Shown here piece after piece: positions 45,066-54,517 of a stretch of 64,000 bases of DNA. The stretch spans positions 1 to 64,000 of the forward strand of contig SXYX01000014.1 of NCBI GenBank assembly GCA_005788175.1. Direction: 5' to 3'. The stretch is from Acidobacteriota bacterium (GTDB taxonomy: Bacteria; Acidobacteriota; Holophagae; Holophagales; Holophagaceae). The position numbers and the translations under genes were made by a program. The stretch's first letter is position 1, and the number at the start of each line of letters is the position of its first letter. Under the pieces are notes generated by a model that made no database searches, was not told where the DNA came from, and saw only the letters and a program-made list of their open reading frames with translations.

Positions 45066-45419
45066 TTACTCCCAATTTAGGGCGCCTTTTGACCAAATAT
45101 AGGCGTACCCAATTAACAACAAAAACAGAAATATACCCATCTCTACTAATCCAAAAATCCATAACTCTTTCATCTGAAGAGCCCAGGGAAGCAGAAAAAC
45201 GGTTTCGACATCAAACACTAAGAAAAGGACCGCGACAAGATAATATCTAACACTGAATTTTTCTCGGGCATCAGTGGTCGTTGCAATTCCACACTCGTAG
45301 GTTGAATGCTTTGATACGCTGTAGAAACTTGGGCGAATTAAGCGAGAAAGACTCCACACTAAAGCAGGTAAGGTAAGGGATATAGCAATGAGCAACAAAA
45401 TAGGTGCATAGCCTTGCAT
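45066..45419 (-). CDS. nuoA: NADH-quinone oxidoreductase subunit A
   Basis: 117 aa, three helices; first gene of the operon. The YECGIATTTDAREKFSVRYYLVAVLFLVFDVETVFLLPWA segment is the family hallmark, with the loop Cys near residue 43. GGCGGAGAT gives a strong ribosome site. Transcribed divergently from pilB/gspE; the operon promoter must lie in the 118-bp gap, where a TTGACC element is seen but no certain -10. Confidence 0.96.
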   Translation of the reverse strand: MQGYAPILLLIAISLTLPALVWSLSRLIRPSFYSVSKHSTYECGIATTTDAREKFSVRYYLVAVLFLVFDVETVFLLPWALQMKELWIFGLVEMGIFLFLLLIGYAYIWSKGALNWE

Positions 45420-45537
45420 GGGATCTCCGCCTAGTTATATTGTGGGGTTTTGACAGTACTTGGGTCAATCATCTAATCAAGGGATAATAGAATTTAGACT
45501 CGACGAATCTTGCTATTTTTCTCAACACAAATAGAAA

Positions 45538-47175
45538 ATGGTCGCATTTATGAATCCATTACCCCAAAAAGGTGCACCCAAGCCTAATTCCGCTGAAGCC
45601 TCAGAAAATTCAGTGTTGAAATACATGGGTTTGTACCCCGAACTAGACCTCGCTATTGAGGCCGTGGATTTCACTTTATTCAAGTCTGTCTCACTCGATT
45701 TAATGTTGAAATACCAATTTGTCCCCGTGAAAATTTCCGGAGACAAATTAATCTTGGCCATGGTAGATCCGCTAGATGTCCGTGTTCAAGATATTTTGAG
45801 ATTTGAGATAGGTCGACCTTTAACTTTCACGGGAGCTCCCGCCCATCAGATTCAAGATGTTCTCAAGAAATCTGAGAGCGGTCAAAAAATCCTCGATGAA
45901 GCAGGCGAAGCATTAAAAGTTCAGGTACTACGGGAAGAAGATATCGTCGAAGAAGTACTCGATTTTGAAAAATTGACAGACAAAGATGAGGCGCCCATTG
46001 TTCGCCTCGTAGATACTACTATTTTTAATGCACTACAAAGGCGTGCAAGTGATATACATCTTGAAACATCTGCAACGCACATCTTGCTTAAGTACCGGAT
46101 CGATGGCAGTCTCTACTCTGCTTCTGAGCCTATCGATCGTCGATTTGCGCCATCAATCATCTCTCGAATCAAAGTCATGTCTGAATTAGATATTTCAGAG
46201 AAGCGCCAACCCCAAGATGGTCGATTCAAATTGAAAGTTCGTGGGCGCGCCATCGACTTTCGAGTATCTATTATGCCAACCATACACGGTGAAGATGCAG
46301 TCATCCGTATCTTAGATAAAGAAAATTTAACACGAGAATTCTCAGCCTTAAATTTAGATATTTTAGGCTTCTCGCCTACTGAACTCGCTCGTTTGCGTCG
46401 CTTCTCGAGAGAACCCTATGGAATGTTTCTGGTCACAGGCCCTACAGGCAGTGGAAAGACAACAACTCTTTATGCGGTCCTGAGTGAAATCAAAAATACA
46501 GAAGATAAAATCATTACAATCGAAGATCCCGTAGAATACCAACTAGAGGGTGTCACTCAAATCCCCGTCAACGAAAAAAAGGGTCTTACTTTTGCCCTAG
46601 GTTTGAGATCTATTCTTCGACACGATCCAGACAAAATATTGGTTGGAGAAATTCGAGATGCCGAAACAGCTCAAATCGCAATCCAGTCAGCTCTAACGGG
46701 TCATTTAGTTTTCACAACGGTCCATGCTAATAACGTTTTTGATGTCATTGGTCGATTCACACACATGGGTATCTCAACGGCAAATTTTGTATCCTCTCTC
46801 AACTGTATTCTCGCTCAACGCTTGGTCAAAATCCTTTGCCCTGCTTGTAAGCGTCCCCATCAACCCACTCAAGAAGAACTCCAAATGAACGGAGTTCAAT
46901 CTGATTGGGCTGTAGGAGGAACCTTCTTTGAAAAACAAGGTTGTGTTGAATGTACAGGAACGGGCTTTAAAGGTAGGCAAGCCATTGTAGAGTTTCTCGG
47001 CTTAAACGATGAAATGAGAGAGAAGCTTTATCAAAATGCCCCACTCAGAGAACTTAAATCCCTAGCCAAACAGCATGGTATGCAAACACTCCGAGAAAGT
47101 GCTCTTGAAAAAGTAAAACTTGGACTTACCACTTTTCAGGAAATCAATAAGGTTACTTTCCGAGAGGGACTTTAG
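45538..47175 (+). CDS. Type IV pilus / type II secretion assembly ATPase (PilB/GspE family)
   Basis: 545 aa hexameric cytoplasmic ATPase. An N-terminal GspE_N-like domain (about 45-130) is followed by the ATPase core: Walker A GPTGSGKTTTLYA (about 300-312), Asp box TIEDPVEYQLEG, Walker B DPDKILVGEIRDAETA and the His box TGHLVFTTVHANN. A tetracysteine zinc module (CPAC...CVEC) near residues 433-475 is present, as in GspE/PilB but not PilT. No pilus neighbours, so pilus versus secretion use cannot be decided. Its 3' end overlaps the convergent ABC exporter gene by 23 bp. Confidence 0.92.
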   Translation: MVAFMNPLPQKGAPKPNSAEASENSVLKYMGLYPELDLAIEAVDFTLFKSVSLDLMLKYQFVPVKISGDKLILAMVDPLDVRVQDILRFEIGRPLTFTGAPAHQIQDVLKKSESGQKILDEAGEALKVQVLREEDIVEEVLDFEKLTDKDEAPIVRLVDTTIFNALQRRASDIHLETSATHILLKYRIDGSLYSASEPIDRRFAPSIISRIKVMSELDISEKRQPQDGRFKLKVRGRAIDFRVSIMPTIHGEDAVIRILDKENLTREFSALNLDILGFSPTELARLRRFSREPYGMFLVTGPTGSGKTTTLYAVLSEIKNTEDKIITIEDPVEYQLEGVTQIPVNEKKGLTFALGLRSILRHDPDKILVGEIRDAETAQIAIQSALTGHLVFTTVHANNVFDVIGRFTHMGISTANFVSSLNCILAQRLVKILCPACKRPHQPTQEELQMNGVQSDWAVGGTFFEKQGCVECTGTGFKGRQAIVEFLGLNDEMREKLYQNAPLRELKSLAKQHGMQTLRESALEKVKLGLTTFQEINKVTFREGL

Positions 47176-48925
47176 AGTCCGCTTTATGAGTCAATTCGTA
47201 TTCAAGACTCTGTAATTTTTTAAGCCGTGAATAGAGTCCATCGGATTTAGCTAATTCCTCAGAGGTTCCCTCTTGAATAATTTGACCTTCTTCAAGTACT
47301 AAAATTTTCTGACATGATTCTGCTACAAATACCCGATGCGAAGTTAAGATGAGAGTTGTCTTACCAAGATAAGATCTAAGGTTAATAAGAATTTGGCTTT
47401 CGGTTTCTGCATCAACAGCTGATAGTGCATCATCGAGAAGAATAAGTCGAGGACGACGAAGCAGTGCACGAGCCAAGGCAGTCCGCTGACGCTCTCCACC
47501 ACTCAAAATGACACCGCGCTCTCCTACGACCGTATCCAGGCCTTGTGGTAATCGTTTGATTAAATCATCCATACAGACAACCCGAGTAACTTCGTGAATC
47601 TCTTCGAGAGATGCTTGCGGATAGCCCATAGTCAAATTTTTACGCAACGATTCGGAAAACAAAAAAGCTTCTTGGGGAACCCATCCTAAATTTTCCCAGT
47701 GTTTTCTTAAAGAAGTTTCATCTAAGATTTTTGAATCGACAAATACTTGACCACTTTGGGGGTGGCGAAGTCCTGCTAAAACTTGTAGCAAAATAGTTTT
47801 GCCAGAGCCAACACCGCCTACGATAGCTAGGGATGTCCCCGCAGAGAGGGAAAGACTTAAGGGGCCCAAGCCTCTGGAGCTCTCGAAGCGATAAACTAGA
47901 TCTTTGACCTCAAGAGAAGCAGGTTCTGAAATTGAAATGGATATAGAAGGAGGATCAAGGGGCCTCTCAATGGGAGCCATCAGTTCATCAATACGTGTCT
48001 GGCCAGCACGTGCTCGCTCAAAAAGATTGATAGCCCAACCAAGAGACATCACAGGCCACGCTAGGGTTACCAAGTAACCTGAAAAAGCCGTCAGATCTCC
48101 TAGGCTTAAAGCTTGTTGGAGATATAAAGTACCTCCATAACCAATTAAAGACAGAGTAGCAAGAGCTCCTATAAACATTGCCATAGGGCCGTAAGCACCA
48201 TAAATCACGTTTTGTTTCATGCTTAACGTCGCGTGCGCGCGACTGAGATTATCAAATTTTTCTACGCGCATACTCTCTAAGCCAAAAGCCTGTACAACGC
48301 GCTCACCACTTATAGTCTCATGACTAAAAGTACTTAAATTAGAGAAAGCTACTTGGAGTTTTTCTTGCACTGCATGGCTCAGTCGTCCAAGGAAATAAAA
48401 TCCAAATGCTAATAGAGAAAACGGAAGCATAACAGCCACCGTTAATTTCCAACTAGTAGAGAACATCAAACTAAGGGTTACAGGTAAGACACTAGCTACT
48501 TGTAAAAAACTTAAGAGTCCTGGACCTGTGGCCATTCGAACGGTACTGACATCCTCCCCAATTCGACTCATGAGATCCCCAATTTTTTGACGTTCATAAA
48601 AAATATATGGGCGGGTAAGGAGAAAATCATAAATTTCTTCGCGTTGCTCTTTTTCTATTTCACGAGAAAGCCCGATGAGATATTTACGCATTATGTATCT
48701 ACCTACACCGGCAAGAGCAGTAAAAATAAGCATCCAGAGTAAAAAAACGCGAGACTGATCCCAGTTTTTTACCTCCAAACTATATACTGCTTTCCCAGAC
48801 CAATAGGGAACAAAACTAGCTGCTGTACTACAGGCAATCGTTGCCAAAAGACCTAAGATAAGGGTTTTTTTGTGGGGTACGACGAGAGGCCACCACCATA
48901 GCCGTTTTAACAAATCTGACAGCAA
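47153..48925 (-). CDS. ABC exporter, fused permease-ATPase (MsbA/YheI type)
   Basis: 590 aa half-transporter. A six-helix exporter domain (about 15-310) precedes the nucleotide-binding domain, with Walker A VGGVGSGKTILL, signature LSGGERQRTALARALL and Walker B LILLDDALSAVD. Start codon is TTG behind AGAGG. It should dimerise; substrate could be lipid or drug. A second subunit gene is not adjacent. Confidence 0.92.
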   Translation of the reverse strand: MLSDLLKRLWWWPLVVPHKKTLILGLLATIACSTAASFVPYWSGKAVYSLEVKNWDQSRVFLLWMLIFTALAGVGRYIMRKYLIGLSREIEKEQREEIYDFLLTRPYIFYERQKIGDLMSRIGEDVSTVRMATGPGLLSFLQVASVLPVTLSLMFSTSWKLTVAVMLPFSLLAFGFYFLGRLSHAVQEKLQVAFSNLSTFSHETISGERVVQAFGLESMRVEKFDNLSRAHATLSMKQNVIYGAYGPMAMFIGALATLSLIGYGGTLYLQQALSLGDLTAFSGYLVTLAWPVMSLGWAINLFERARAGQTRIDELMAPIERPLDPPSISISISEPASLEVKDLVYRFESSRGLGPLSLSLSAGTSLAIVGGVGSGKTILLQVLAGLRHPQSGQVFVDSKILDETSLRKHWENLGWVPQEAFLFSESLRKNLTMGYPQASLEEIHEVTRVVCMDDLIKRLPQGLDTVVGERGVILSGGERQRTALARALLRRPRLILLDDALSAVDAETESQILINLRSYLGKTTLILTSHRVFVAESCQKILVLEEGQIIQEGTSEELAKSDGLYSRLKKLQSLEYELTHKADSKVPLGK

Positions 48926-49019
48926 AGGAACCTCTCTATCTTTAGATTAACAAGAATTAAGAAATTCGTCCCTTTCTAAGGGTAAGATACAGAACAGAAA
49001 TAATATAGAAAAAGGTCAG

Positions 49020-49484
49020 ATGAACTTGGTGGGTAAAAAAATTCCTCCGTTTAATCTTGTTGATGTGGATGGATTTGTCATTGATGAGAGCCTCTTCAAA
49101 GGCCAATGGACGGTGCTTTATGCCTATCCAAAAGACGCGACTCCGGGATGCACACAAGAGTCTTGTGATTTTCGGGATATGTGGTCGAAGCTCAAGCGAA
49201 TGAAAGTTCAAATTCTTGGTATTAGTCGAGATAGTTATGCTAGCCATAAGAAATTTACTGATAAGTACGAACTTCCTTTTCCACTATTGTCAGATCCAGA
49301 TGCAAAACTCTTGAAGCCCCTGGGGGCTTTCGGTAAAAAAGTAATGTATGGAAAAGAGATTACAGGAATTATTCGATCAACATTCATTGTCGATCCAAGA
49401 GGAGTTATTCGTTTCACTTGGCCCAAGGTATCGGTGAAGGGTCACGTAGACGAGGTGATTGAACGGATTAAGGCACTCAAATAA
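49020..49484 (+). CDS. bcp: Thioredoxin-dependent peroxiredoxin, PrxQ/BCP type
   Basis: 154 aa thiol peroxidase reducing hydrogen peroxide and organic hydroperoxides. Peroxidatic Cys44 and resolving Cys49 in TPGCTQESCDFRD give the atypical two-Cys PrxQ arrangement. AAGGTCAG precedes the ATG. Monocistronic, cytoplasmic (no signal peptide). Confidence 0.94.
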   Translation: MNLVGKKIPPFNLVDVDGFVIDESLFKGQWTVLYAYPKDATPGCTQESCDFRDMWSKLKRMKVQILGISRDSYASHKKFTDKYELPFPLLSDPDAKLLKPLGAFGKKVMYGKEITGIIRSTFIVDPRGVIRFTWPKVSVKGHVDEVIERIKALK

Positions 49485-49504
49485 AATCAAAAGAAAATTT
49501 TATA

Positions 49505-49738
49505 TTAGTGGCTGATCTTCATATGATTGTTAGTCCACCAACGATCTATGATCCAATACCAAAAACCGCTCATCAAGGGTCCCAGGATTGCGGCTGTCCC
49601 AGCTACTTGAAACTCAGCTCCAGTGATAAGTGAGATCGCAACGGTTTCAATAAAAATATGGCCTACGGTATATATAATAGTTCGGACAGTTGTTGCCGTA
49701 TAACTTACTTTGAAAAGTGAGCCGAGATATTCTTTCAT
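49505..49738 (-). CDS. DUF2061-like small membrane protein
   Basis: 77 aa from the ATG at 49738, which has an AGGAGA site. Two hydrophobic helices (about 17-36 and 40-63). VSYTATTVRTIIYTVGHIFIETVAISLITGAEFQVAGTAAILGPLMSGFWYWIIDRWW resembles DUF2061 membrane proteins. Function unknown. It follows fabI by 22 bp and is likely co-transcribed with it. Confidence 0.75.
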   Translation of the reverse strand: MKEYLGSLFKVSYTATTVRTIIYTVGHIFIETVAISLITGAEFQVAGTAAILGPLMSGFWYWIIDRWWTNNHMKISH

Positions 49739-49760
49739 TCTGTTTCTCCTAGGAATTTTT

Positions 49761-50525
49761 TTAAAGGGCCATAATACTGTAACCGCCGTCAACGTATAAG
49801 ACCTGTCCAGTGATACCCCTACCCATATCACAAAGAAGGAATACTCCAGCGTCACCGACCTCCTCTAACTCTGTATTTTTTCTGAGAGGAGCCTTGGTTC
49901 GATGTAAATCTAATATGGAAGAGAAGCCTCCGATGCCGGCTGCAGCAAGAGTCTTAATCGGTCCAGAAGAAATACAATTAACCCGTATATGTGAGGGGCC
50001 GAGATCGTTGGCAAGATAGCGAGTAGCACTTTCAAGAGCAGCTTTTGCAACACCCATGACATTGTAGTTCGGCATGACCCTTTCGCTGCCCAGATAAGAG
50101 AGTGCCAGAATACTTCCTCCATGTGCCATGAGGGGTTTGGCAGCATGCGCCAATACAGGAAGGGAGTAGGTGCTAATATCGAGCGCTGTCCTGAAATCTT
50201 CTCGAGTGGTGCTAACAAAATCACCTTCAAGCGCCTGACGGGGAGCGTAAGCAACGGCATGAACAAGGAAATCGATTTTTCCCCAAGACTTTTCGAGATG
50301 AGTGAAACCTTGTTTGACCTGAAGATCGTCGCTAACATCCATTTGGAATAAAAGAGAGCCTGGAAGATCATTCGTTAATTCTTTAACATTTTCGCCTAAT
50401 CGCTCACTTTGGAAACTAAAAGCACATTGGGCTCCTTGCTCTACGCAACGTTGTGCAATAGCCCAAGCAATAGATCGCTTATTGGCTACTCCTACAACGA
50501 GACCTTTTTTTCCGGCCATAAGCAT
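49761..50525 (-). CDS. fabI: Enoyl-[acyl-carrier-protein] reductase (NADH)
   Basis: Last reduction of each fatty-acid elongation round. Starting at 50525 (AGGAGTTC site) gives 254 aa. Atypical SDR cofactor loop GVANKRSIAWAIA, and the catalytic pair Tyr-x6-Lys in NYNVMGVAKAAL, mark FabI rather than FabG. VNCISSGPIKTLAAAGI and GRGITGQVLYVDGGYSIMAL are typical C-terminal segments. Confidence 0.96.
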   Translation of the reverse strand: MLMAGKKGLVVGVANKRSIAWAIAQRCVEQGAQCAFSFQSERLGENVKELTNDLPGSLLFQMDVSDDLQVKQGFTHLEKSWGKIDFLVHAVAYAPRQALEGDFVSTTREDFRTALDISTYSLPVLAHAAKPLMAHGGSILALSYLGSERVMPNYNVMGVAKAALESATRYLANDLGPSHIRVNCISSGPIKTLAAAGIGGFSSILDLHRTKAPLRKNTELEEVGDAGVFLLCDMGRGITGQVLYVDGGYSIMAL

Positions 50526-50603
50526 AGTAGAACTCCTGGTCATAATTTTAAATATGCATACAAACTTGCTTGCATACTAGGATTAAGTATATTTACGTTA
50601 ACG

Positions 50604-51710
50604 ATGAACGCGAAGCATTCTATGAAAATCCTTTTAATCATCACCCTGTGTTTATCCTTGGGTAGGGCTGACGATGTGCCTAGAACACTGAGGCTTCTGA
50701 TTAAAGAGGGCCGTTTTATTGAAGCTGCTAGTGCCTCCGATCGATTGATATCATTAGATCCTAAAAATGTAGAGGCTCTCGCTACCAAATCTCAAGCCCT
50801 CTCTGCATTTCTTGATTTCGATGAAGCTCTGGTCCTTTCGCAACGAGCACTACAACAGAATCAAAAATCCGCTGAGGCTCGTCTTGCAAAAGGTATAGCT
50901 CTGATGGGACTAGCTATTCAAAATATCACTCTTAGAAGTATCGTCCGGGTTTCTCAGGCTCTCGATGAAATGCTCGAAAGTACCAAACTAGATCCTGGCT
51001 ATGGTTATGCATGGTTCACATTGGGGCTTAGTCAAGGCAAACTACCGCTGCTCTTTGGAGGCTCTAGGGCATCTAGTATAAAGTGTGCTGAAAATCTGAA
51101 AAAAATCGATCGATCTTGGGGTCTTGTATTGGAGGGTACTCTTGTAGGTACTTTTGAAAGCTGGAAGCAGTCTGAGTCTTTTTTTCTAGAAAGTATAAAA
51201 TTAGGTGGGTCTAGATCCCTTGCTATCACAGCATATTTAGAAGTTCTCATGGGAGATAAAACTAAAGACCAATTAGGGCTTGAAGATCAAAAGAAATATG
51301 TGCATGAAGTAGCTAAAAATTTATTGAACATAAAGGAAATAGATGTTCATGCTCTTGAAAGTCTAGGAGATGCATTTCTATTTTCTGGTCATCCTGAAGA
51401 GGCTTGGGAATTGATGCAGTTATCAATACCTAAATATAAAGAATCTAGTTTACTGAAACTACAAAGTGCCAAAATTGCTTCGCGTTCCGGCTTATATTTG
51501 AATGAGGCTTTAGTGCTTATTGAAGAGGCACTTTTGGGCCCCATTGAGGGAGGATCTGGAGGACGTGAAGGGGGACTCGTTCGACAAGGTCAAATACTTA
51601 AGCATCTGGGAAAACTAATAGAAGCCAAAAAAAGTTTCGAGGAGGCGCTTGAGATTAATCCTCGCCATCGGGGGGCCCAAGAGGGTTTGGCTAACATCAC
51701 TAAAGATTAA
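50604..51710 (+). CDS. Exported TPR-repeat protein
   Basis: About 368 aa from the ATG at 50604 (or 362 from the ATG at 50622); no ribosome site decides. Longer readings cross fabI's promoter and are unlikely. Signal peptide MKILLIITLCLSLGRADD. Helical repeats follow, with TPR-type motifs at the N-terminus (AASASDRLISLDPKNVEALATKSQALS) and C-terminus (GKLIEAKKSFEEALEINPRHRGAQEGLANI). Likely a periplasmic scaffold; partner unknown. Confidence 0.82.
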   Translation: MNAKHSMKILLIITLCLSLGRADDVPRTLRLLIKEGRFIEAASASDRLISLDPKNVEALATKSQALSAFLDFDEALVLSQRALQQNQKSAEARLAKGIALMGLAIQNITLRSIVRVSQALDEMLESTKLDPGYGYAWFTLGLSQGKLPLLFGGSRASSIKCAENLKKIDRSWGLVLEGTLVGTFESWKQSESFFLESIKLGGSRSLAITAYLEVLMGDKTKDQLGLEDQKKYVHEVAKNLLNIKEIDVHALESLGDAFLFSGHPEEAWELMQLSIPKYKESSLLKLQSAKIASRSGLYLNEALVLIEEALLGPIEGGSGGREGGLVRQGQILKHLGKLIEAKKSFEEALEINPRHRGAQEGLANITKD

Positions 51711-51714
51711 ATAG

Positions 51715-52845
51715 TCACTTTTGTTTTTTTTTCGGGCCGAATACTTTACTGAAAATAGAATCTTCAGATTTATTTTGAGGGACTGAAAAAGCTTGCTTTA
51801 CATTTGCTAATGCTTGTCTTTGGATTTCTGTGAGTTGATTAGGTACCCAGGCTCTCAGCCGGATATATAAATCTCCGCGGCCAGATCTTTGAACTCTCGG
51901 TACCCCCGCATTAGCTAGTCGGACCACCTTGTCTGAAGGTGTCCCAGCCTGAAGAATAATCGTCTCCTCTCCGTACAGGGTTTCAATCTTAAGCTTGCCA
52001 CCCTCGACAAAAGTTACCCATGGGACGTCTATAACTTCATGAAGATCGTCCCCTTCTCTGCGATACCTGGAATCATTTTCTACCTCAAATAGAATATAAA
52101 GATCCCCAGCGGGTCCCCCTAAGGGGCCTATATCACCCTGCCCGTTTAAGCGAAGGCGTGTTCCATTATCAATACCGGCCGGAATTTTAAAGCTCGTTTT
52201 GTAAGAACGCTGTGTGCGACCTTCCCCTCCACAAGTCTTACATGGATTAGGAATCAAAGATCCTTTTCCTTTGCATTTTGAACAAGCAACCGCCATTTGA
52301 AAAAAGCCTTGGCTTATGATTTGTTGACCTGTGCCGCGACACTGAGAACATGTTTGTGCACCAGTGCCTTTTTGACAACCAGAACCTTCACAAATTTCAC
52401 AACGTTGTAATTTTTTTAATTCAATTTCTTTTTTATCTTTGCCAAAAACACTATCTTTAAAAGGGACTTGAACTTTTATTTGAAGATCAGATCCCTGATT
52501 CGATTGATTAGTCCCCCGTTGACCAAAGAGATCCCCAAACATACTTCCGCCAAAGAAACTCCCGAGAATATCTTCGAAGCCTTGAAACTGACTAGGATCA
52601 AATTGAAATTGCTGTCCACTGCCGCTAGAACTCTGATGGCCAACTTGATCGTATCGTTGACGCTTTTCGGCATCAGATAAAATACTATACGCTTCGGCAG
52701 CTTCCTTAAACTTTTCTTCGGCCTCACGGTTATTAGGATTACGATCTGGATGAAACTCTAGTGCTAGTTTTCGGTACGCTTTTTTAATCTCATCGAGGGA
52801 TGCGGAACGACCTATACCTAATATTTCGTAATAATCTCTTTTCAT
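51715..52845 (-). CDS. dnaJ: Chaperone protein DnaJ
   Basis: Hsp40 co-chaperone that stimulates DnaK, 376 aa. J domain with HPD at 32-34, a Gly/Phe/Gln region to about residue 120, then four CxxCxGxG-type zinc repeats (CEICEGSG, CSQCRGTG, CSKCKGKG, CKTCGGEG), so it is a type I DnaJ. The C-terminal substrate domains follow. Last gene of the rpmE-prfA-hrcA-grpE-dnaJ run; dnaK is not in the window. Confidence 0.97.
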   Translation of the reverse strand: MKRDYYEILGIGRSASLDEIKKAYRKLALEFHPDRNPNNREAEEKFKEAAEAYSILSDAEKRQRYDQVGHQSSSGSGQQFQFDPSQFQGFEDILGSFFGGSMFGDLFGQRGTNQSNQGSDLQIKVQVPFKDSVFGKDKKEIELKKLQRCEICEGSGCQKGTGAQTCSQCRGTGQQIISQGFFQMAVACSKCKGKGSLIPNPCKTCGGEGRTQRSYKTSFKIPAGIDNGTRLRLNGQGDIGPLGGPAGDLYILFEVENDSRYRREGDDLHEVIDVPWVTFVEGGKLKIETLYGEETIILQAGTPSDKVVRLANAGVPRVQRSGRGDLYIRLRAWVPNQLTEIQRQALANVKQAFSVPQNKSEDSIFSKVFGPKKKQK

Positions 52846-52858
52846 AATTAACTCAAAT

Positions 52859-53413
52859 CTATGCGGATTGATCCGGAGAATCGGATGGTGTCATATCCTG
52901 ATGTCGATTCACTACAACTCGAGCAGGACGAACTAATTGACCACGAAGCCAATAGCCTTTTTCGAAGACAGTAAAGATTGTATTATCTGCCATATTAGGT
53001 TCATTGACAGTAGTAAGAGCTTCTGCGTAACTAGCGTCAAATAAATCTCCGGTCTGAATTTTAATGGGCTCAAGACCTAGCCGCTTAAGCGAGTCCGAAA
53101 GTTGCTTTTGAATGAGACTCACATCTTGTTGAAGCGCAGGGGCTTCCTGATAGCTTGTAGCTAAACATCTATCTAGTGAATCTAGGCTTTGTAATGCCTC
53201 CAAAAGAATCTTTTTTTCAGTGAGCTCTATTGATAGTTGAATATCTTTTGTTACACGATTTTGGTAATTCTTAAAATCGGCAGCCAAACGTAAATATTGC
53301 TCACGCAACTCTTTCTCGGAGGTACGTAATGTTTCTAATTCAGATATTTCGGGGGAAATCTCAGGAGTAAGATTAGAAGATTCTTCGGAAGGTAGTAAAT
53401 TTTCAGTATTCAT
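52859..53413 (-). CDS. grpE: Nucleotide exchange factor GrpE
   Basis: 184 aa. Acidic N-terminus, a long coiled coil (about 25-65, ELETLRTSEKELREQYLRLAADFKNYQNRVTKD) and the beta-domain GYWLRGQLVRPARVVVN at the C-terminus. Drives ADP release from DnaK. Between hrcA and dnaJ with short gaps. Confidence 0.95.
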   Translation of the reverse strand: MNTENLLPSEESSNLTPEISPEISELETLRTSEKELREQYLRLAADFKNYQNRVTKDIQLSIELTEKKILLEALQSLDSLDRCLATSYQEAPALQQDVSLIQKQLSDSLKRLGLEPIKIQTGDLFDASYAEALTTVNEPNMADNTIFTVFEKGYWLRGQLVRPARVVVNRHQDMTPSDSPDQSA

Positions 53414-53427
53414 GAGTTAGTTCACTT

Positions 53428-54492
53428 TCAAGAATGAGATCGGTTACTAATTTCATTGGCCCACCATGATAAACCGCCTAGAACATGAGGATAATCCATT
53501 CGCATAGGCGCAATCAGTGCCAAAGTTACGAACCCGGATGAATCGAGCTGAACGTGCCGAACTGTAGTTGCTAAACCCAAATTGCTGAGATAGGGATTCT
53601 CGCTACCTAAAATAACCTGAGTAGATTTAGATGCTTTTTCAGAAAATGCACTTAATAAATGCACTAAGCGACTCTGCTCTTCGAAATATTCAACTAAGTT
53701 TTTTAACCGGTCTAGGTCAGAGAACTCAGGTAAATGAGTGAGTTGCGAGAGTCCTTGGATTACGACGCTTGATTGACTACTAGATGACTTCTCTTGCCAA
53801 TCTTTCGCCACTACTTGTAGTTGAGTTAGAAGTTTTTTTACCTCATGTACATCTTCACCTATGTCATCTATCATTTTTTTCTGTATTTGTGATAAAGTAA
53901 GTCCTCGAAAATGTGTGGTGGCAAAATTACCCATTTCGACTAATTGGTGGGGCTGATAATGAGAATTATTTTCGATAATGCGATGTTCTACTTCGCCCTG
54001 GTTGTCGATCCAAATTGCAACGATTTTATCCCGATCTAAAGGGACAAATTCAAGTTTCATAAGAGTAGATAAGACCATACGAGATGGTAGGGCAATACAC
54101 ACACCACCTAAAACTTCCGAAAGAATGCGGCTTGCACGTTGAGCCCATGGTTCAAGGTCAATTTCAGGTATCTGTAGCAATGCTTCGAGATCTTGCTTGG
54201 TACTGATACTGGGTCGCTTGGTCACGAATTCGTCTAACCAACGATCAACATAATAACGATAGGCTTTTTCTGTTGGAATACGTCCTGCAGAGGTATGAGG
54301 CTGAGTTAGTAATGAGTCATGCTCAAGATCGGATAGAACTGTCCTAATAGTGGCGCTTGAAAGAGGTTCGATATGTCGCTCCGCGATCAATTTCGAGCCA
54401 ACGGGTTCTTTTTCTCGATAGTAAGTTTCAATTAGAGTACGGAGAATAGATTCTCGTCTCGCTGATAAAGATAAAGAGAGTTCTTTTGACAT
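53428..54492 (-). CDS. hrcA: Heat-inducible transcription repressor HrcA
   Basis: 354 aa. N-terminal winged helix (LSARRESILRTLIETYYREKEPVGSKLIAERH...SSATIRTVLSDLEHDSLLTQPHTSAGRIPTEKAYRYYVD) recognises CIRCE operators in other bacteria. The central and C-terminal regions are the dimerisation and GroEL-sensing parts. No CIRCE element (TTAGCACTC-N9-GAGTGCTAA) was seen upstream of this operon. Confidence 0.95.
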   Translation of the reverse strand: MSKELSLSLSARRESILRTLIETYYREKEPVGSKLIAERHIEPLSSATIRTVLSDLEHDSLLTQPHTSAGRIPTEKAYRYYVDRWLDEFVTKRPSISTKQDLEALLQIPEIDLEPWAQRASRILSEVLGGVCIALPSRMVLSTLMKLEFVPLDRDKIVAIWIDNQGEVEHRIIENNSHYQPHQLVEMGNFATTHFRGLTLSQIQKKMIDDIGEDVHEVKKLLTQLQVVAKDWQEKSSSSQSSVVIQGLSQLTHLPEFSDLDRLKNLVEYFEEQSRLVHLLSAFSEKASKSTQVILGSENPYLSNLGLATTVRHVQLDSSGFVTLALIAPMRMDYPHVLGGLSWWANEISNRSHS

Positions 54493-54517
54493 ATGTACCT
54501 AGATTTATCCTAGCATC

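Noticed and set aside
49481-49503. ATAAAAT/ATTTTAT inverted repeat between the peroxiredoxin gene and the DUF2061-like gene as a terminator
   Set aside because: The stem has only A-T pairs; could arise by chance in AT-rich intergenic DNA.
50409-50603. N-terminal extension of the TPR protein starting at 50409
   Set aside because: It would overlap the fabI start and promoter on the other strand, and would bury the signal peptide 70 residues inside.
54493-54517. CIRCE operator upstream of hrcA
   Set aside because: No TTAGCACTC-N9-GAGTGCTAA or close variant is present here, upstream of prfA, or upstream of rpmE.
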